Counted from the first letter of the stretch, positions 1-8,204 are shown. The stretch is 64,000 bases of DNA from Echinicola strongylocentroti (GCF_003260975.1 NZ_CP030041.1:744001-808000); one strand, 5' to 3'. Program-made: numbers and translations. Notes: generated by a model not told the origin, from the sequence alone.

Positions 1-668
1 GTCACATGCAGAAAGAGATTTGCCAGAAGTGGGCTGATGACCCCGCCCTGCGGTGTACCTGCCTTTGTCCGGATAAATTTTCCTTCCGCCATGATCCCTG
101 CTTCCAACCATCGTGACACATACAGGGCCACCCACTTGTCCTTGCAGTAATGCCCCAGTGCTTTCATCATCAGCTCATGGTCTATGTTGTCAAAGAACCC
201 CTTGATGTCGAGGTCGACCACAAAGTCATGGCCGAAACAATTCCGCTGTGACTGTCTTACTGCTTGATGTGCGCTTCTGCCCGGCCTGTACCCAAAGGAG
301 CTTTCATGGAACAACGGCTCCAGCTGTTTCTCAAGATGGTGACGTACCACTTGTTGGGCGATACGGTCGAGCAGGGTGGGAATACCGAGTTTCCGGGTAC
401 CCCCGTCTTTTTTGTCGATTTCCACCCTTCTTACCGGCAGGGGAAAATAGCTGCCGGAGGTCAGCCGGTTTCATAGTCTGTACAGGTGGGAAGATCGATC
501 CCTGTCGAGTTCCGCCCAGCCCATCTCATCTATGCCCGAACCGCCTTTATTGGCTTTTACCGCTTTGTACGCCTCCCATACCATCACTTTGGTAATCGGT
601 TGCGATTTTGTCTCATAATAGTCTGTCATCCCAATTATATCATTGGTTGTAAACCGGTCTGAAACCAA
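1..668 (-). pseudogene. ltrA: group II intron reverse transcriptase/maturase, nonsense mutation, partial at window edge
   Basis: Read on the minus strand from 668, the frame gives a typical group II intron RT amino end, then the motifs LGIPTLLDRIAQQVVRHHLE, SSFGYRPGRSAHQAV, DLDIKGFFDNIDH and TPQGGVISPLLANLFLHV, and runs off the left edge. These are conserved reverse-transcriptase blocks of intron-encoded maturases. An in-frame TGA at 471-473 lies between LYRL and NRLTSGSYFP, where the family normally has Trp (TGG), so one base change would explain it. The frame is unbroken on both sides. The YxDD block and the maturase and endonuclease domains would lie to the left of the window. The protein is probably not made at full length unless the stop is read through or is an assembly error. 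Confidence 0.88.
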
Positions 669-985
669 ACATGCCCGGCCCTTCGCTCCATACCCATTAC
701 AGGTACTTCATCACTACTACGACCGGGTCTGCCACCCATGCCTCACCCAACCACGGGTGCGGGTTTCCTCTCTCGATTTGGCCCGGCGGCATGGATTTCA
801 CTTGTTCCTTAAAACAGCCTGCATATGCGTCCCGCCAACTTAACCCCGGATGCCGCGTACCCAGTAATTAGGTCTCCGGTACGCTTGATCATAGGTACAA
901 CCGTAATTACCTATTTTTGACATCATATCTTGCCTGACGAGGCTTCATCATTGGTTCACTTTCGTTCGACTCACATATGCACACC
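669..985 (-). mobile_element. 5' RNA portion of the group II intron
   Basis: This stretch lies directly upstream of the maturase frame on the same strand, is rich in short complementary segments and has no ORF of its own, as expected for intron domains I-III. A minus-strand GTGTGC at 984-979 fits the GUGYG 5' intron consensus and is the proposed boundary; an upstream GTGAGC near 1022 is a less likely alternative. The 3' end of the intron is outside the window. Confidence 0.55.
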
Positions 986-1269
986 TACAGGAATCTTTGT
1001 TCCCGTTTTTCCTTATCGCTCACCACAACACCGTTTCCAGACGTCGCAGCATAAGGTGGTTTGGTGACCGCCCCTAAACGCCGTCACCGAGAGGCCTACT
1101 CTCATCTGTTTTAAAGCACCAACAATCAAATTATTGTTGTTCAAGTCACACACGGTCAAGGCTATACGTAGTGCGGGGTTAGAAAAACGAAAGCTTTCAA
1201 ATTTGCACCAACGGTAGCGAGCCGTTTTTATGTTTATTATTTTCTTGCAATAAATATACAAACTGCGAG

Positions 1270-1337
1270 CGGAATAAATGCTACAAACTTTAGGTTAGCT
1301 ATTCAACCCGCATTACGTGTAGCCAATGTTAGCAACA
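1270..1337 (-). other. attC-like site after the metallopeptidase cassette
   Basis: On the minus strand the stop codon of the lipoprotein gene is followed by TGTTGCTAAC (1337-1328). It is the exact reverse complement of GTTAGCAACA (2386-2377), which starts the same cassette. The GCTAAC core is followed by a short imperfect hairpin (GCTACA / TGTAGC). The far end is not clearly defined, and the group II intron sits about 300 bases further on. Confidence 0.6.
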
Positions 1338-1338
1338 G

Positions 1339-2373
1339 TTATTTTAGTTCGTTTATAAATAGTTCATATCCACTTTGTTCAAGTACGTTTTCAACATTTA
1401 ATTCGTAAATATCTTTCCAACTATCTGCTCCGTTTTTCTCCACGTATTTTTCTATTATTCGGAATCCTAACCAATAGTTAAGACTTTTTGGTGCATTTTT
1501 AAACAATTGCTGTTTATCATTCCTTAACAATCGGTTATCACCACTTTCATCATCGAAGTACTGCTTTAATTCATTGAATAACTGCCTTTCGTGTTCTAAA
1601 TACCAATTCCAGTCGCTTTCGCTCATATTTTCTACAGCTTCTTGTTTTGAAATTTGTCCATCGAAAAATACCCACGTAAAATAGCAAGCAAATCCCTCAT
1701 CGATAGTTTGTCTTAATGCCGAATTCTTTTTTGGGTCATTTTTTCGGAAAGGTTCATAAGCGAGATGATTTAATTCGTGAGGAATTCCTTTTTCTATTGT
1801 GTATTCAATATCCTGTTCTTTATAATTTAGCTCAATACAAAATTGGTCGTTGTCACAACCACCAAATAATATTCCAGTTATTGGTGTAAATAAGATACTG
1901 ATTGTCGATTCTACCTTATGTGGCACTAATAGATTGAATTTAGTGAGGTTGTTCTCTAAAACAGAGTCAAGTTTCATATTCACAAGCGTTTCTGCTCTTT
2001 GGTCAAAAAAGGCTTTGTTTTCTGGATAGAGCGTTCTATTCCATTCAATCATCCCTTTTGTCGTTTTAAATTTATCGCTGTTTTCTTCTCCGAAAATCAT
2101 TCCGTAACAGTTGTCCCAAAGTGCTTGGTGAGGTCGATAAACCTTTTCGACAATCATTGTACTGTCGTATTCAACTCCTTGGTGAGCCAAAACCTGGCTT
2201 TTAAATAGGTTTTTGATTGTTATCCCTTGAATACTTATGCTGTCCGATAAATTTTTGATTTTCTCAATATAATCGGATTCACCAATTTTCGGACTATTCT
2301 GTTTTTTGTTCTCTTTACAAGAAAAATGCATTAAAAAAATTCCGATTATTAGTATTTGCAGAATTTTCTTCAT
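1339..2373 (-). CDS. exported lipoprotein, predicted zinc metallopeptidase (gluzincin-like)
   Basis: 344 residues. The amino end is a lipoprotein signal (hydrophobic stretch then FSC), so the mature protein should be membrane anchored. Around residue 198 there is HELNH, a match to the HExxH zinc-binding motif, and about 30 residues later TIDEGFACYF supplies a plausible third ligand (Glu). The arrangement resembles uncharacterised Bacteroidota metallopeptidase families such as DUF5700 or DUF2268; the family name is from memory. The substrate is unknown. The gene fills an integron-like cassette: only about 13 bases separate the start codon from the GTTAGCAACA boundary, and the stop codon abuts the next attC core. 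Base composition is AT-richer than that of the housekeeping genes in the window, which fits acquisition. Confidence 0.7.
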   Translation of the reverse strand: MKKILQILIIGIFLMHFSCKENKKQNSPKIGESDYIEKIKNLSDSISIQGITIKNLFKSQVLAHQGVEYDSTMIVEKVYRPHQALWDNCYGMIFGEENSDKFKTTKGMIEWNRTLYPENKAFFDQRAETLVNMKLDSVLENNLTKFNLLVPHKVESTISILFTPITGILFGGCDNDQFCIELNYKEQDIEYTIEKGIPHELNHLAYEPFRKNDPKKNSALRQTIDEGFACYFTWVFFDGQISKQEAVENMSESDWNWYLEHERQLFNELKQYFDDESGDNRLLRNDKQQLFKNAPKSLNYWLGFRIIEKYVEKNGADSWKDIYELNVENVLEQSGYELFINELK

Positions 2374-2376
2374 AAT

Positions 2377-2513
2377 TGTTGCTAACGCCCTGTGTAGAAG
2401 CAGTAGCAGCCTTTATTCCATCAATATCCCGTAAGCAACTACCTTTGAGCAGCGACTTACGGTTCCTGCCTGAACCAAAAAAAAGCTATTGCTTCTACAC
2501 CTTGTTATAGTGC
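2377..2513 (-). other. attC-like site between ORF-less cassette and metallopeptidase cassette
   Basis: Minus strand, in order: GCACTATAAC (2513-2504), then GTGTAGAAGCAATAGC (2500-2485), a loop region, GCTACTGCTTCTACAC (2407-2392), then GTTAGCAACA (2386-2377). The two 16-base arms are complementary at 15 of 16 positions. The R''-L''-L'-R' layout and length of about 137 bases fit a long attC. Confidence 0.72.
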
Positions 2514-2779
2514 GTTTGTTTTGTTTCCGTTATCAGCTTTCCCTTTTGGACACTTGATCCAGCCAAGGTTTTTGCACAGACCACAACTGTCAGGGTGACC
2601 TTCTTTTTTCCAATCTCCCCTCCTTTCGGCTTCCTTCAATCGATCCCCTCAAATCCACAAAACGGGGTTCGAAGCCCCTCTTCTTCCCTCCCCCTTCAAT
2701 CTCCTTTTTCAAAACCCTTCAATGAGCCGCCAAAACCATCGCTAAGTGACGCTAAAAGCTCACCCCAATGCGCTATAAC
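2514..2779 (-). other. ORF-less cassette
   Basis: The segment is bounded by GTTATAGCGC (2779-2770) and GCACTATAAC (2513-2504), which are complementary at 9 of 10 positions as expected for the two ends of one cassette. I see no convincing reading frame on either strand; the plus-strand frame at 2595-2837 is Pro/Ser-rich and has no recognisable domain. It may be a cassette that lost its gene or one carrying a non-coding RNA. Confidence 0.5.
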
Positions 2780-2842
2780 GTTCCGTGTATGGTGTCGTAG
2801 CATCCCGCAGGGTGCTATGCACTATACACATTGTTAGCTGTA
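2770..2842 (-). other. attC-like site after the YwqK/DUF4375 cassette
   Basis: Minus strand: TACAGCTAAC (2842-2833), then a long imperfect hairpin whose arms contain GTGTATAGTGCATAGCACCC and GGGATGCTACGACACCATAC, then GTTATAGCGC (2779-2770). One arm has unpaired bases, a feature of attC sites that lets the integrase distinguish the recombining strand. Total length is about 73 bases. Confidence 0.72.
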
Positions 2843-2849
2843 GTGTTTC

Positions 2850-4136
2850 TTATTTTTTATATTCTTTTCGCGATTTTTCAACTCCATTTTCATAAATAAC
2901 TTCATATTTTAAATTTCCATCTTCATCATATGATTTTGTTATTCCATGTTCCTTTCCTTCTTTCATCTCTTGGTACAAAGACAGTTTATTATTGTTATAT
3001 GTGTATTGCTTTCCGTGTCTTTTATATTCCAAATACTCTTGTTCGTTTCTTTGAGTATATCCTTCCCAATATGTGTTCTCATTTATATATAAACCTGTTC
3101 CGTCTTTAAGAATTTGAGTTCCATCTTCTTTCCAACAGTTTTGTACAAAAAATTCTTTGTTAATGAATTCAGTCTCACTTTGCATTTGACCATTTGCATA
3201 ATATCTTATCCATTTTCCATCTCTCTCATCTTTTGTGATATAAATTTCTGTAGATTTTAGATTTCCATTTTCGTAGTAATGGGAATGCAGCTTACCTTTT
3301 GGATTTTGAGAGATTGTTATTGAAAATTTATTGTTCCCATTTTCAAAATACTCAGTTTTTATACCTGTTTGTTCTCCATTTAGATAGTGAATTTCGTCTT
3401 TTAGCTGTCCATTTTCAAAGTAGCTTCTAAAGATGCCAGATATGGTTCCGTTCTCCAGTGGGATTATTTCTTTTACGCTTTTGTTTGTGTGGTAAGTCTT
3501 AAGTTCACCAGAAAAGCTTAAGTTAAATTCGTTTCCATTTTCGTCAAGACAAATTTCATTCGGATTGCTGCGGATATAATTCTCAATGTTTTTCATTGTT
3601 TGATCATTGAGATTATAGTATTTATCGTCTAGTTCGTCAAAATCCTTTATTTCTTTATACAGGTTGCTAAACTCCTCTAATCCGCCTTTCCTGGCATCTT
3701 TTATTTTTTTGTTCTCTTTTAAGTAAAGTTCATAAGACCGATTTACAAGTTCAGCCATTTTATCATCACCAATGTGTTTCAGTCCTTTTATGATTGTAGG
3801 CACATACTTTCCATAGTCATTATAATAGAATTGTGTAAAACCACCATTGGTAACTTGGGCATCTACATACCACCAGTAATAAAGTGCTTTCTGTGCATAG
3901 GATAATGTGTTTCCCTTTTTTAATTCACCTTTTCTATCTTGGATATATTCAGAGATTGGTTCGAGAACGAACCATCCAAAGTCAAATCCTGTCAATTTGA
4001 AAAATTCCCCTGTGTTTAATTTTGGACGAAAATGTTTCGATTGATCAAATTCCCAATAGGGGTCTTCTTTCGGTTGATTTTGCCCGAAAAGGTTAAAAAT
4101 GTTCATTGTCAATATTATTAAAAGAAGATTTCTCAA
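2850..4136 (-). CDS. exported protein with DUF4375-like domain and YwqK/MORN-type repeats
   Basis: 428 residues with a cleavable signal peptide ending near GQNQP. Residues about 85-150 contain NGGFTQFYYNDYGKYVP, the hallmark of DUF4375-like proteins. The rest is a tandem array of about 23-residue YwqK/MORN-like units (YFENGQLKDEIHYLNGEQTG and similar). Such repeats occur in toxin-antitoxin-type and surface-associated proteins of Bacteroidota, and the function is unknown. The gene fills a cassette bounded by GTTAGCTGTA (4162-4153) and TACAGCTAAC (2842-2833). It is the first cassette after the recombinase. A longer chromosomal protein with the same repeat type lies at 24237-25823. Confidence 0.72.
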   Translation of the reverse strand: MRNLLLIILTMNIFNLFGQNQPKEDPYWEFDQSKHFRPKLNTGEFFKLTGFDFGWFVLEPISEYIQDRKGELKKGNTLSYAQKALYYWWYVDAQVTNGGFTQFYYNDYGKYVPTIIKGLKHIGDDKMAELVNRSYELYLKENKKIKDARKGGLEEFSNLYKEIKDFDELDDKYYNLNDQTMKNIENYIRSNPNEICLDENGNEFNLSFSGELKTYHTNKSVKEIIPLENGTISGIFRSYFENGQLKDEIHYLNGEQTGIKTEYFENGNNKFSITISQNPKGKLHSHYYENGNLKSTEIYITKDERDGKWIRYYANGQMQSETEFINKEFFVQNCWKEDGTQILKDGTGLYINENTYWEGYTQRNEQEYLEYKRHGKQYTYNNNKLSLYQEMKEGKEHGITKSYDEDGNLKYEVIYENGVEKSRKEYKK

Positions 4137-4152
4137 TTTCTCGTTTTTCCAT

Positions 4153-4205
4153 TACAGCTAACACTTATATAGAAGCAACCCTATTGCCTCTATATCCATT
4201 AAGTC
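4153..4205 (-). other. recombination site adjoining the recombinase gene (attI- or attC-like)
   Basis: Immediately after the recombinase stop codon the minus strand carries ATATAGAGGCAA (4195-4184), a 5-base loop and TTGCTTCTATAT (4178-4167), then GTTAGCTGTA (4162-4153). The arms pair over 11 of 12 positions. The arm sequence resembles the attC at 2377-2513 (both contain the GAAGCAA/TTGCTTC theme). It may be the primary insertion site for cassettes. Confidence 0.6.
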
Positions 4206-4224
4206 TGCACTAAGATAATCGTTT

Positions 4225-5307
4225 TTATAAATTATCAAGCGGACTTTTGATCGTTTTGGCCGAAATCCCTATTACATGAGTGTATATTTGGGTGGTCTTG
4301 GCACTTTCGTGTCCCAGCATTACCTGAACCTGCCGCATATTGATCCCTTGCTCCAAACAGTGGGTGGCAAAACTATGGCGAAGCGTATGCAGGGTGGCCC
4401 ACGGATCCACCTGCGCTCCTTCTGCTGCCCGTCGAAAGACCATCTGAAGACTCTTCACAGCGTACTGTCCCCCTTCTTGCCCTTCAAATAGCCAGTAGGA
4501 TGGTTTGTACTCCTTATAGTACGATCGGAGTAGTATAAGTAACTTTTGTGACAGAATGGTCCGCCGATCTTTCTTTCCTTTGGCTCCTTTGATAAAGATA
4601 TACCCCTCATCTGACCGGATGTCCCTTACTCTAAGCTTAATCAACTCTCCTGCCCTTAATCCCCCACCGTACACTGTATGAAGCATGGCTTTGTGTTTTA
4701 GGTTCTTCGGAAAACTGATGAGTCTTTTCACTTCTTCTTGACTCAATACATTTGGAAGCCGCTTCGCTTTTTTGGGCCGCTGTAGATCGTAATATTCCCT
4801 TGGAAGCCCCAATACATGCTCATAATAGCATTTTATTGCGTTGATTGTTTGGTTCTGCTTGGTGCCAGATATTCCGTAGTGCTGGATCAGACCTGCCATA
4901 TAGGACTCTATCGATGCTTTATCAAGTGTGTTCAGGTCTTTTCCCTCATGAAACATCAGAAACTGCCTGAATTCACTTACATACGTGCGTATAGTATGGC
5001 CACTATATGCCTTAAGCAGTAGTTTTTCTTCATATATAGCCAAGATATCAAGCGAAGATGAGGATAGCTCACGATGGGGAAAAGCCGGTTTGGTGTTCTT
5101 TTCGCATACCTTCACGTCATTGCCCAAAAGCCCCTTGAGCCAACTGAGGTTCTCGGCAGTGTTCCGAATACTCCATAATTTCTGCACGGGATGATAAAAA
5201 CTGTCCTCCTTGTCCTTGACAGCCTCTCTTACGGCCTTCATGGGATAGGGAATAAAAAACTTTATTCTTCCTGCTTTTGGGTGTGGATGATAGATAATAG
5301 GATCCAT
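4225..5307 (-). CDS. tyrosine recombinase next to cassette array (integron-integrase-like / XerC-like)
   Basis: 360 residues. An amino-terminal domain of about 85 residues precedes a SAM-like core-binding domain (about 85-170) and the catalytic domain (about 185-350). All catalytic residues are visible: Arg218 (GGGLRAGEL), a Lys in GAKGKKDRR (about 243-246), His307 and Arg310 (HTLRHSF), His333 (LGHES) and Tyr342 (IYTHV). The segment INAIKCYYEHVLGLP...RLPNVLSQEEV resembles IntI and XerC. The extra insertion diagnostic of classical IntI between the Lys and the HxxR box is not obvious, so classical IntI identity is not established. It is transcribed in the same direction as the cassettes, unlike most class 1 integrons. 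Its position directly before a chain of attC-like sites suggests that it moves the cassettes; this is inference. Confidence 0.85.
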   Translation of the reverse strand: MDPIIYHPHPKAGRIKFFIPYPMKAVREAVKDKEDSFYHPVQKLWSIRNTAENLSWLKGLLGNDVKVCEKNTKPAFPHRELSSSSLDILAIYEEKLLLKAYSGHTIRTYVSEFRQFLMFHEGKDLNTLDKASIESYMAGLIQHYGISGTKQNQTINAIKCYYEHVLGLPREYYDLQRPKKAKRLPNVLSQEEVKRLISFPKNLKHKAMLHTVYGGGLRAGELIKLRVRDIRSDEGYIFIKGAKGKKDRRTILSQKLLILLRSYYKEYKPSYWLFEGQEGGQYAVKSLQMVFRRAAEGAQVDPWATLHTLRHSFATHCLEQGINMRQVQVMLGHESAKTTQIYTHVIGISAKTIKSPLDNL

Positions 5308-5395
5308 ATGAAAATAAAGTCAAAAAAAATCATCCAAACGGTCGTTAACCGTTTACTTCCGAATGTAAACGGATAACAACGGATAAACCACCCTG

Positions 5396-6025
5396 TCAGT
5401 CACAACCACAATACCGATCACTATTGGCCTTTTGGAAACATTCTCGGCCTTCATTAAAGGCAAAATAAGCCAGCCCCAAGGTACCGATACTATCCACATA
5501 AGGGATCCCTAGCCATTCGTATAGCCCACTGCTGACCAGTAGGATCACCGACATATAGACACATACCAGCGTGCAGTTGGCATCCGCTAGGATCGGATCG
5601 GACTGGAGCTGCTTCCCTACTCTTCGCTTCCACAGCACCAATGCCCACATCACCAAAATGGACACCCCAGAAATGACCACGCCCCAAAAAGTGGTGATCG
5701 GCTGATGGCCAGTCCAAATGTTATAAAAGCTCGATATAACCAGACCGGCAACCAAAATGTAAAATGCAAACCCCGTAATCCTTAAGGCTGTCCGTTCGAA
5801 TTCATCTCTTTTGCTCCCTGGATGGCGCTGGATCCTGGTCACCATATGACCAATCCCCAAACCAGAAATCACCTCAATAAAACTGTCTGTCCCAAAACCA
5901 AAAAGCGCCAGGCTTTCACCTTCAAATCCCAAATAGGTCGCCAATAATCCTTCCGCCAAATTATACACAATCGTAAAAACAGCGAGGCCAAAAGCTACAT
6001 TATACAGTTTCTTGTCTCCTACCAT
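5396..6025 (-). CDS. cation transporter homologue, membrane domain only
   Basis: 209 residues with about six hydrophobic segments. FGTDSFIEVISG in the second segment resembles the metal-site motif of cation diffusion facilitator transporters (DSxxE/HD types), and ADANCTLVCVYMS resembles the second metal-binding helix. The cytoplasmic carboxy-terminal domain of classical CDF proteins is absent; the protein ends in SDRYCGCD, a Cys-rich tail. The likely role is export of a divalent metal across the inner membrane, with the metal unknown. It stands alone: about 90 bases separate it from the recombinase start and there is no partner gene on its strand. Confidence 0.7.
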   Translation of the reverse strand: MVGDKKLYNVAFGLAVFTIVYNLAEGLLATYLGFEGESLALFGFGTDSFIEVISGLGIGHMVTRIQRHPGSKRDEFERTALRITGFAFYILVAGLVISSFYNIWTGHQPITTFWGVVISGVSILVMWALVLWKRRVGKQLQSDPILADANCTLVCVYMSVILLVSSGLYEWLGIPYVDSIGTLGLAYFAFNEGRECFQKANSDRYCGCD

Positions 6026-6455
6026 TTCATCTGATCCTGTTCACCTGCTGCCAAGATATCTAAATTCCCTTGTCATTTCAACCCCCTTTTTCCTTTTCAG
6101 GTCGCAAACCATAGACTAATGCCTATTTCCATCTAACTTCAGAAGGAATTTATTTCGCGGAATTTGGTATGGCTATAGGGAGGTGTATAACTATCCTTTC
6201 AGCCTGCATGGGAGAATGTTTTTGGACACATTCCCCAAGGCCTTCAGCCATAATGACTAAAATCGATTTTATTTAAAATAAAACCCGTTCATAAGGCTCT
6301 CGCTTCATTCCTCCACTTGGGGTTAATATCCCATCTAAAAGTACAGGGTAAATTGATCACGGAATTTCCCCTATTGTGCCCTCCTATATTCCAAATATGG
6401 CTTTCTAATAAGTTAGCTACTTAAGGTTTCTTTCTCAATATCTTGCAATCCGGCT
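6026..6455. other. intergenic region, nothing recognised
   Basis: No ORF with codon structure, no strong hairpin and none of the dispersed repeat families of this window was recognised here. It presumably holds the promoter of the cation transporter gene on the minus strand. Confidence 0.4.
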
Positions 6456-6839
6456 TCAGACATGCTCACGGACCTTTACGATCAAAAACCAGTCGCTGTC
6501 TAGTTGGAGATAGCCATAATCATAGCAATAGATATAGACATCTCCCTTTTTATTGATGTACCGATGGGTGTGGTATTTAAACTGAAAGCCTTTGAGGAGC
6601 AGTTGCTCCCTAGAGATGCGCATGGTCTCCTTCACATCTGACAGTGCCAACTCAAGGATTTTTCGGTTCTTCTTCAGGGCATTGTTGATCTTTCGGACCG
6701 TTTGGTACCTTCCGGACTTGAGGTGGTTGTTATAATGGCTGCGGCAAAAATCATCACAGAACTTTTTGTCCGACCTCCCTTGGATGGGCTTTTGGCAATT
6801 CAAGCATTTCTTCTCTTCTAAAAACATGACGTACTCCAA
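6456..6839 (-). CDS. small zinc-ribbon protein of unknown function
   Basis: 127 residues. Near the amino end CLNCQKPIQGRSDKKFC followed by DDFC gives a CxxC...CxxxC zinc-ribbon-like cluster (about residues 12-32). The middle (residues about 50-80) is a Lys-rich predicted helix, and the end is aromatic-rich (YIYCYDYGYLQLDSDWF). Proteins of this type occur across Bacteroidota without assigned function. The cluster suggests nucleic-acid or protein binding, but nothing more can be said. Downstream ssb is on the opposite strand, about 200 bases away. Confidence 0.6.
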   Translation of the reverse strand: MEYVMFLEEKKCLNCQKPIQGRSDKKFCDDFCRSHYNNHLKSGRYQTVRKINNALKKNRKILELALSDVKETMRISREQLLLKGFQFKYHTHRYINKKGDVYIYCYDYGYLQLDSDWFLIVKVREHV

Positions 6840-7038
6840 TTAATAAAATCAAAAATGAAAGGAATATACACATTTTCATCCGCTTTATCAACCGTATATA
6901 CCCGACTGTATCCGTTTACAAACGACTACAAACGGCAGCAAACGATTATCACCCGACTATTTCCCTCCCATCTTATCAACTTTGCCATATACTAAAACAT
7001 TACTAATCATTTAATATTTCACTAAAACAACATACATC

Positions 7039-7392
7039 ATGAATACACTTCGAAACAAAGTACAGTTGATCGGAAGATTGGGCGCCAAGGCAGACTATAA
7101 AGTCCTGGACAACAACAACGCCATGGCCCGCCTCAGCCTGGCCACCAACGAAACCTATAAAAATGCCAAAGGTGAACGTGTGGAGGACACCACTTGGCAC
7201 CAACTGGTCGCATGGGGAAAAGTCGCCGAAATCATCCATAAATACACTGACAAGGGCACCGAAATAGCCATAGAAGGCAAACTGATCAATAGAACCTATA
7301 CCGATTCGAAAGGGGAAAAGAAATACATCACCGAAGTACAGGTCAAGGATGTAGTTCTCCTGGGCGAAAAAAGCGGTGTTTCAAATTCCTGA
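7039..7392 (+). CDS. ssb: single-stranded DNA-binding protein
   Basis: 117 residues forming one OB fold. MNTLRNKVQLIGRLGAKADY, the TTWHQLVAWGKVAE block and GTEIAIEGKLINRTY are classic SSB strands. The protein binds single-stranded DNA as a tetramer during replication, repair and recombination. It is shorter than most bacterial SSBs: the flexible linker and the acidic tip (DDDLPF-like) that recruits partner proteins are missing, and it ends in GEKSGVSNS. It may therefore be an accessory SSB rather than the main one. No other replication gene is adjacent. Confidence 0.92.
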   Translation: MNTLRNKVQLIGRLGAKADYKVLDNNNAMARLSLATNETYKNAKGERVEDTTWHQLVAWGKVAEIIHKYTDKGTEIAIEGKLINRTYTDSKGEKKYITEVQVKDVVLLGEKSGVSNS

Positions 7393-7419
7393 CCAAGCAC
7401 TGTTAAGGCTGTTTTCACA

Positions 7420-7638
7420 CCACCTATTGGAGTTATTATTTACAACGTGATGACCTTAACCACATTAGATACATAGGCCACAATAGGATTAAACCCGGTT
7501 TATGCACCCGTTGCCGTTGTTACGACAGCTGTGCTGCGGAACCACTAGCATTGAGTTTTCTAACTCAATACCACCTATTGGAGTTATTATTTACAACGTG
7601 ATTATCTTAACCACATTAGATACATAGGACACAATTGG
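7420..7638. repeat. two direct copies of a ~68-bp repeat
   Basis: 7420-7487 and 7571-7638 are near-identical: both begin CCACCTATTGGAGTTATTAT and continue through TTAACCACATTAGATACATA, with a few substitutions. The start-to-start distance is 151 bases. They follow the ssb stop codon. The spacer contains AAACCCGG, resembling the ends of the 176-bp repeat family. Confidence 0.85.
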
Positions 7639-7820
7639 CCTAGGGGGATTTCAAATCCAGAACAGCACAGTTCATGTATTTGTGGCAGCAGGTGTGCATA
7701 AACTGGGGTAAAACACAAACGGCCAGTCCTTTGTGACGTTGAGGCTTTGTGGCAAAACACAGCATCAATAAAGCCTCGTCACAAGGATGCTAGCTATTGC
7801 TTTTCTGCTTGCCTCCATAA

Positions 7821-7855
7821 AAAGAGAGGCCATTTCCTAAGAAACGGCCTCTCTT
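7821..7855. terminator. hairpin, probable bidirectional terminator
   Basis: AAGAGAGGCC and GGCCTCTCTT form a 10-bp stem around a 14-base loop, with A-rich and short T-rich flanks. It abuts the left end of the first 176-bp repeat copy. Confidence 0.6.
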
Positions 7856-8029
7856 AAACCCGGATTATGCATTAGGAATCGTAGTGAGAGCTGAAATTGC
7901 AAGAAAATCAGTTAGTTTGGAGGCATTAGCGTAGCACCGCTACGGTTATGCCGAAAACTAAAGTGAAACGGCTGATTTTGAAGCAGTTTAAGGTCGCAAC
8001 AGATAGGCTATTGCATATTCCGGGTTAAA
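7854..8029 (+). repeat. 176-bp palindromic repeat (MITE-like), copy 1
   Basis: It begins TTAAACCCGGATTATGCATT and ends ATGCATATTCCGGGTTTAA-like (GCATATTCCGGGTTAAA), so the termini are inverted repeats. Internally AAAATCAG pairs with CTGATTTT, and the central GCATTAGCGTAGC pairs imperfectly with GCTACGGTTATGC, so the whole unit can fold as one long hairpin. Other copies are at 14134-14309 and, inverted, at 17654-17829. No coding capacity. Confidence 0.9.
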
Positions 8030-8160
8030 TTATAGGTATACGTAATCGTGTCAGTAATAGAAACAACTTATATCAAACGCTAAGTTTCCACGACCGTGGC
8101 CTGATAATCGTCATCTATGATCGATTATTTGCCTAAAGTGATCAGTCAAGTTGCCGTTTT

Positions 8161-8204
8161 GGCAATAAAGCGTATAATCAGATTTGATTATACGCTTTAT
8201 TGCC
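8161..8204. other. perfect 20-bp inverted repeat
   Basis: GGCAATAAAGCGTATAATCA at 8161-8180 is followed after four bases by its exact reverse complement at 8185-8204. There is no T tract after it. It forms the left border of the ~150-bp repeat shared with 48438-48592. Confidence 0.85.

Noticed and set aside
1013..1261. 82-codon minus-strand frame next to the group II intron
   Set aside because: No family features, low-complexity start and placement in hairpin-rich non-coding DNA; probably chance.
2595..2837. 80-codon Pro/Ser-rich plus-strand frame
   Set aside because: It runs against the cassette direction and through the attC-like hairpin; composition suggests a chance frame.
7420..7638. 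Possible CRISPR array
   Set aside because: Only two 68-bp repeats, far longer than CRISPR repeats, with no regular spacers and no cas genes nearby.
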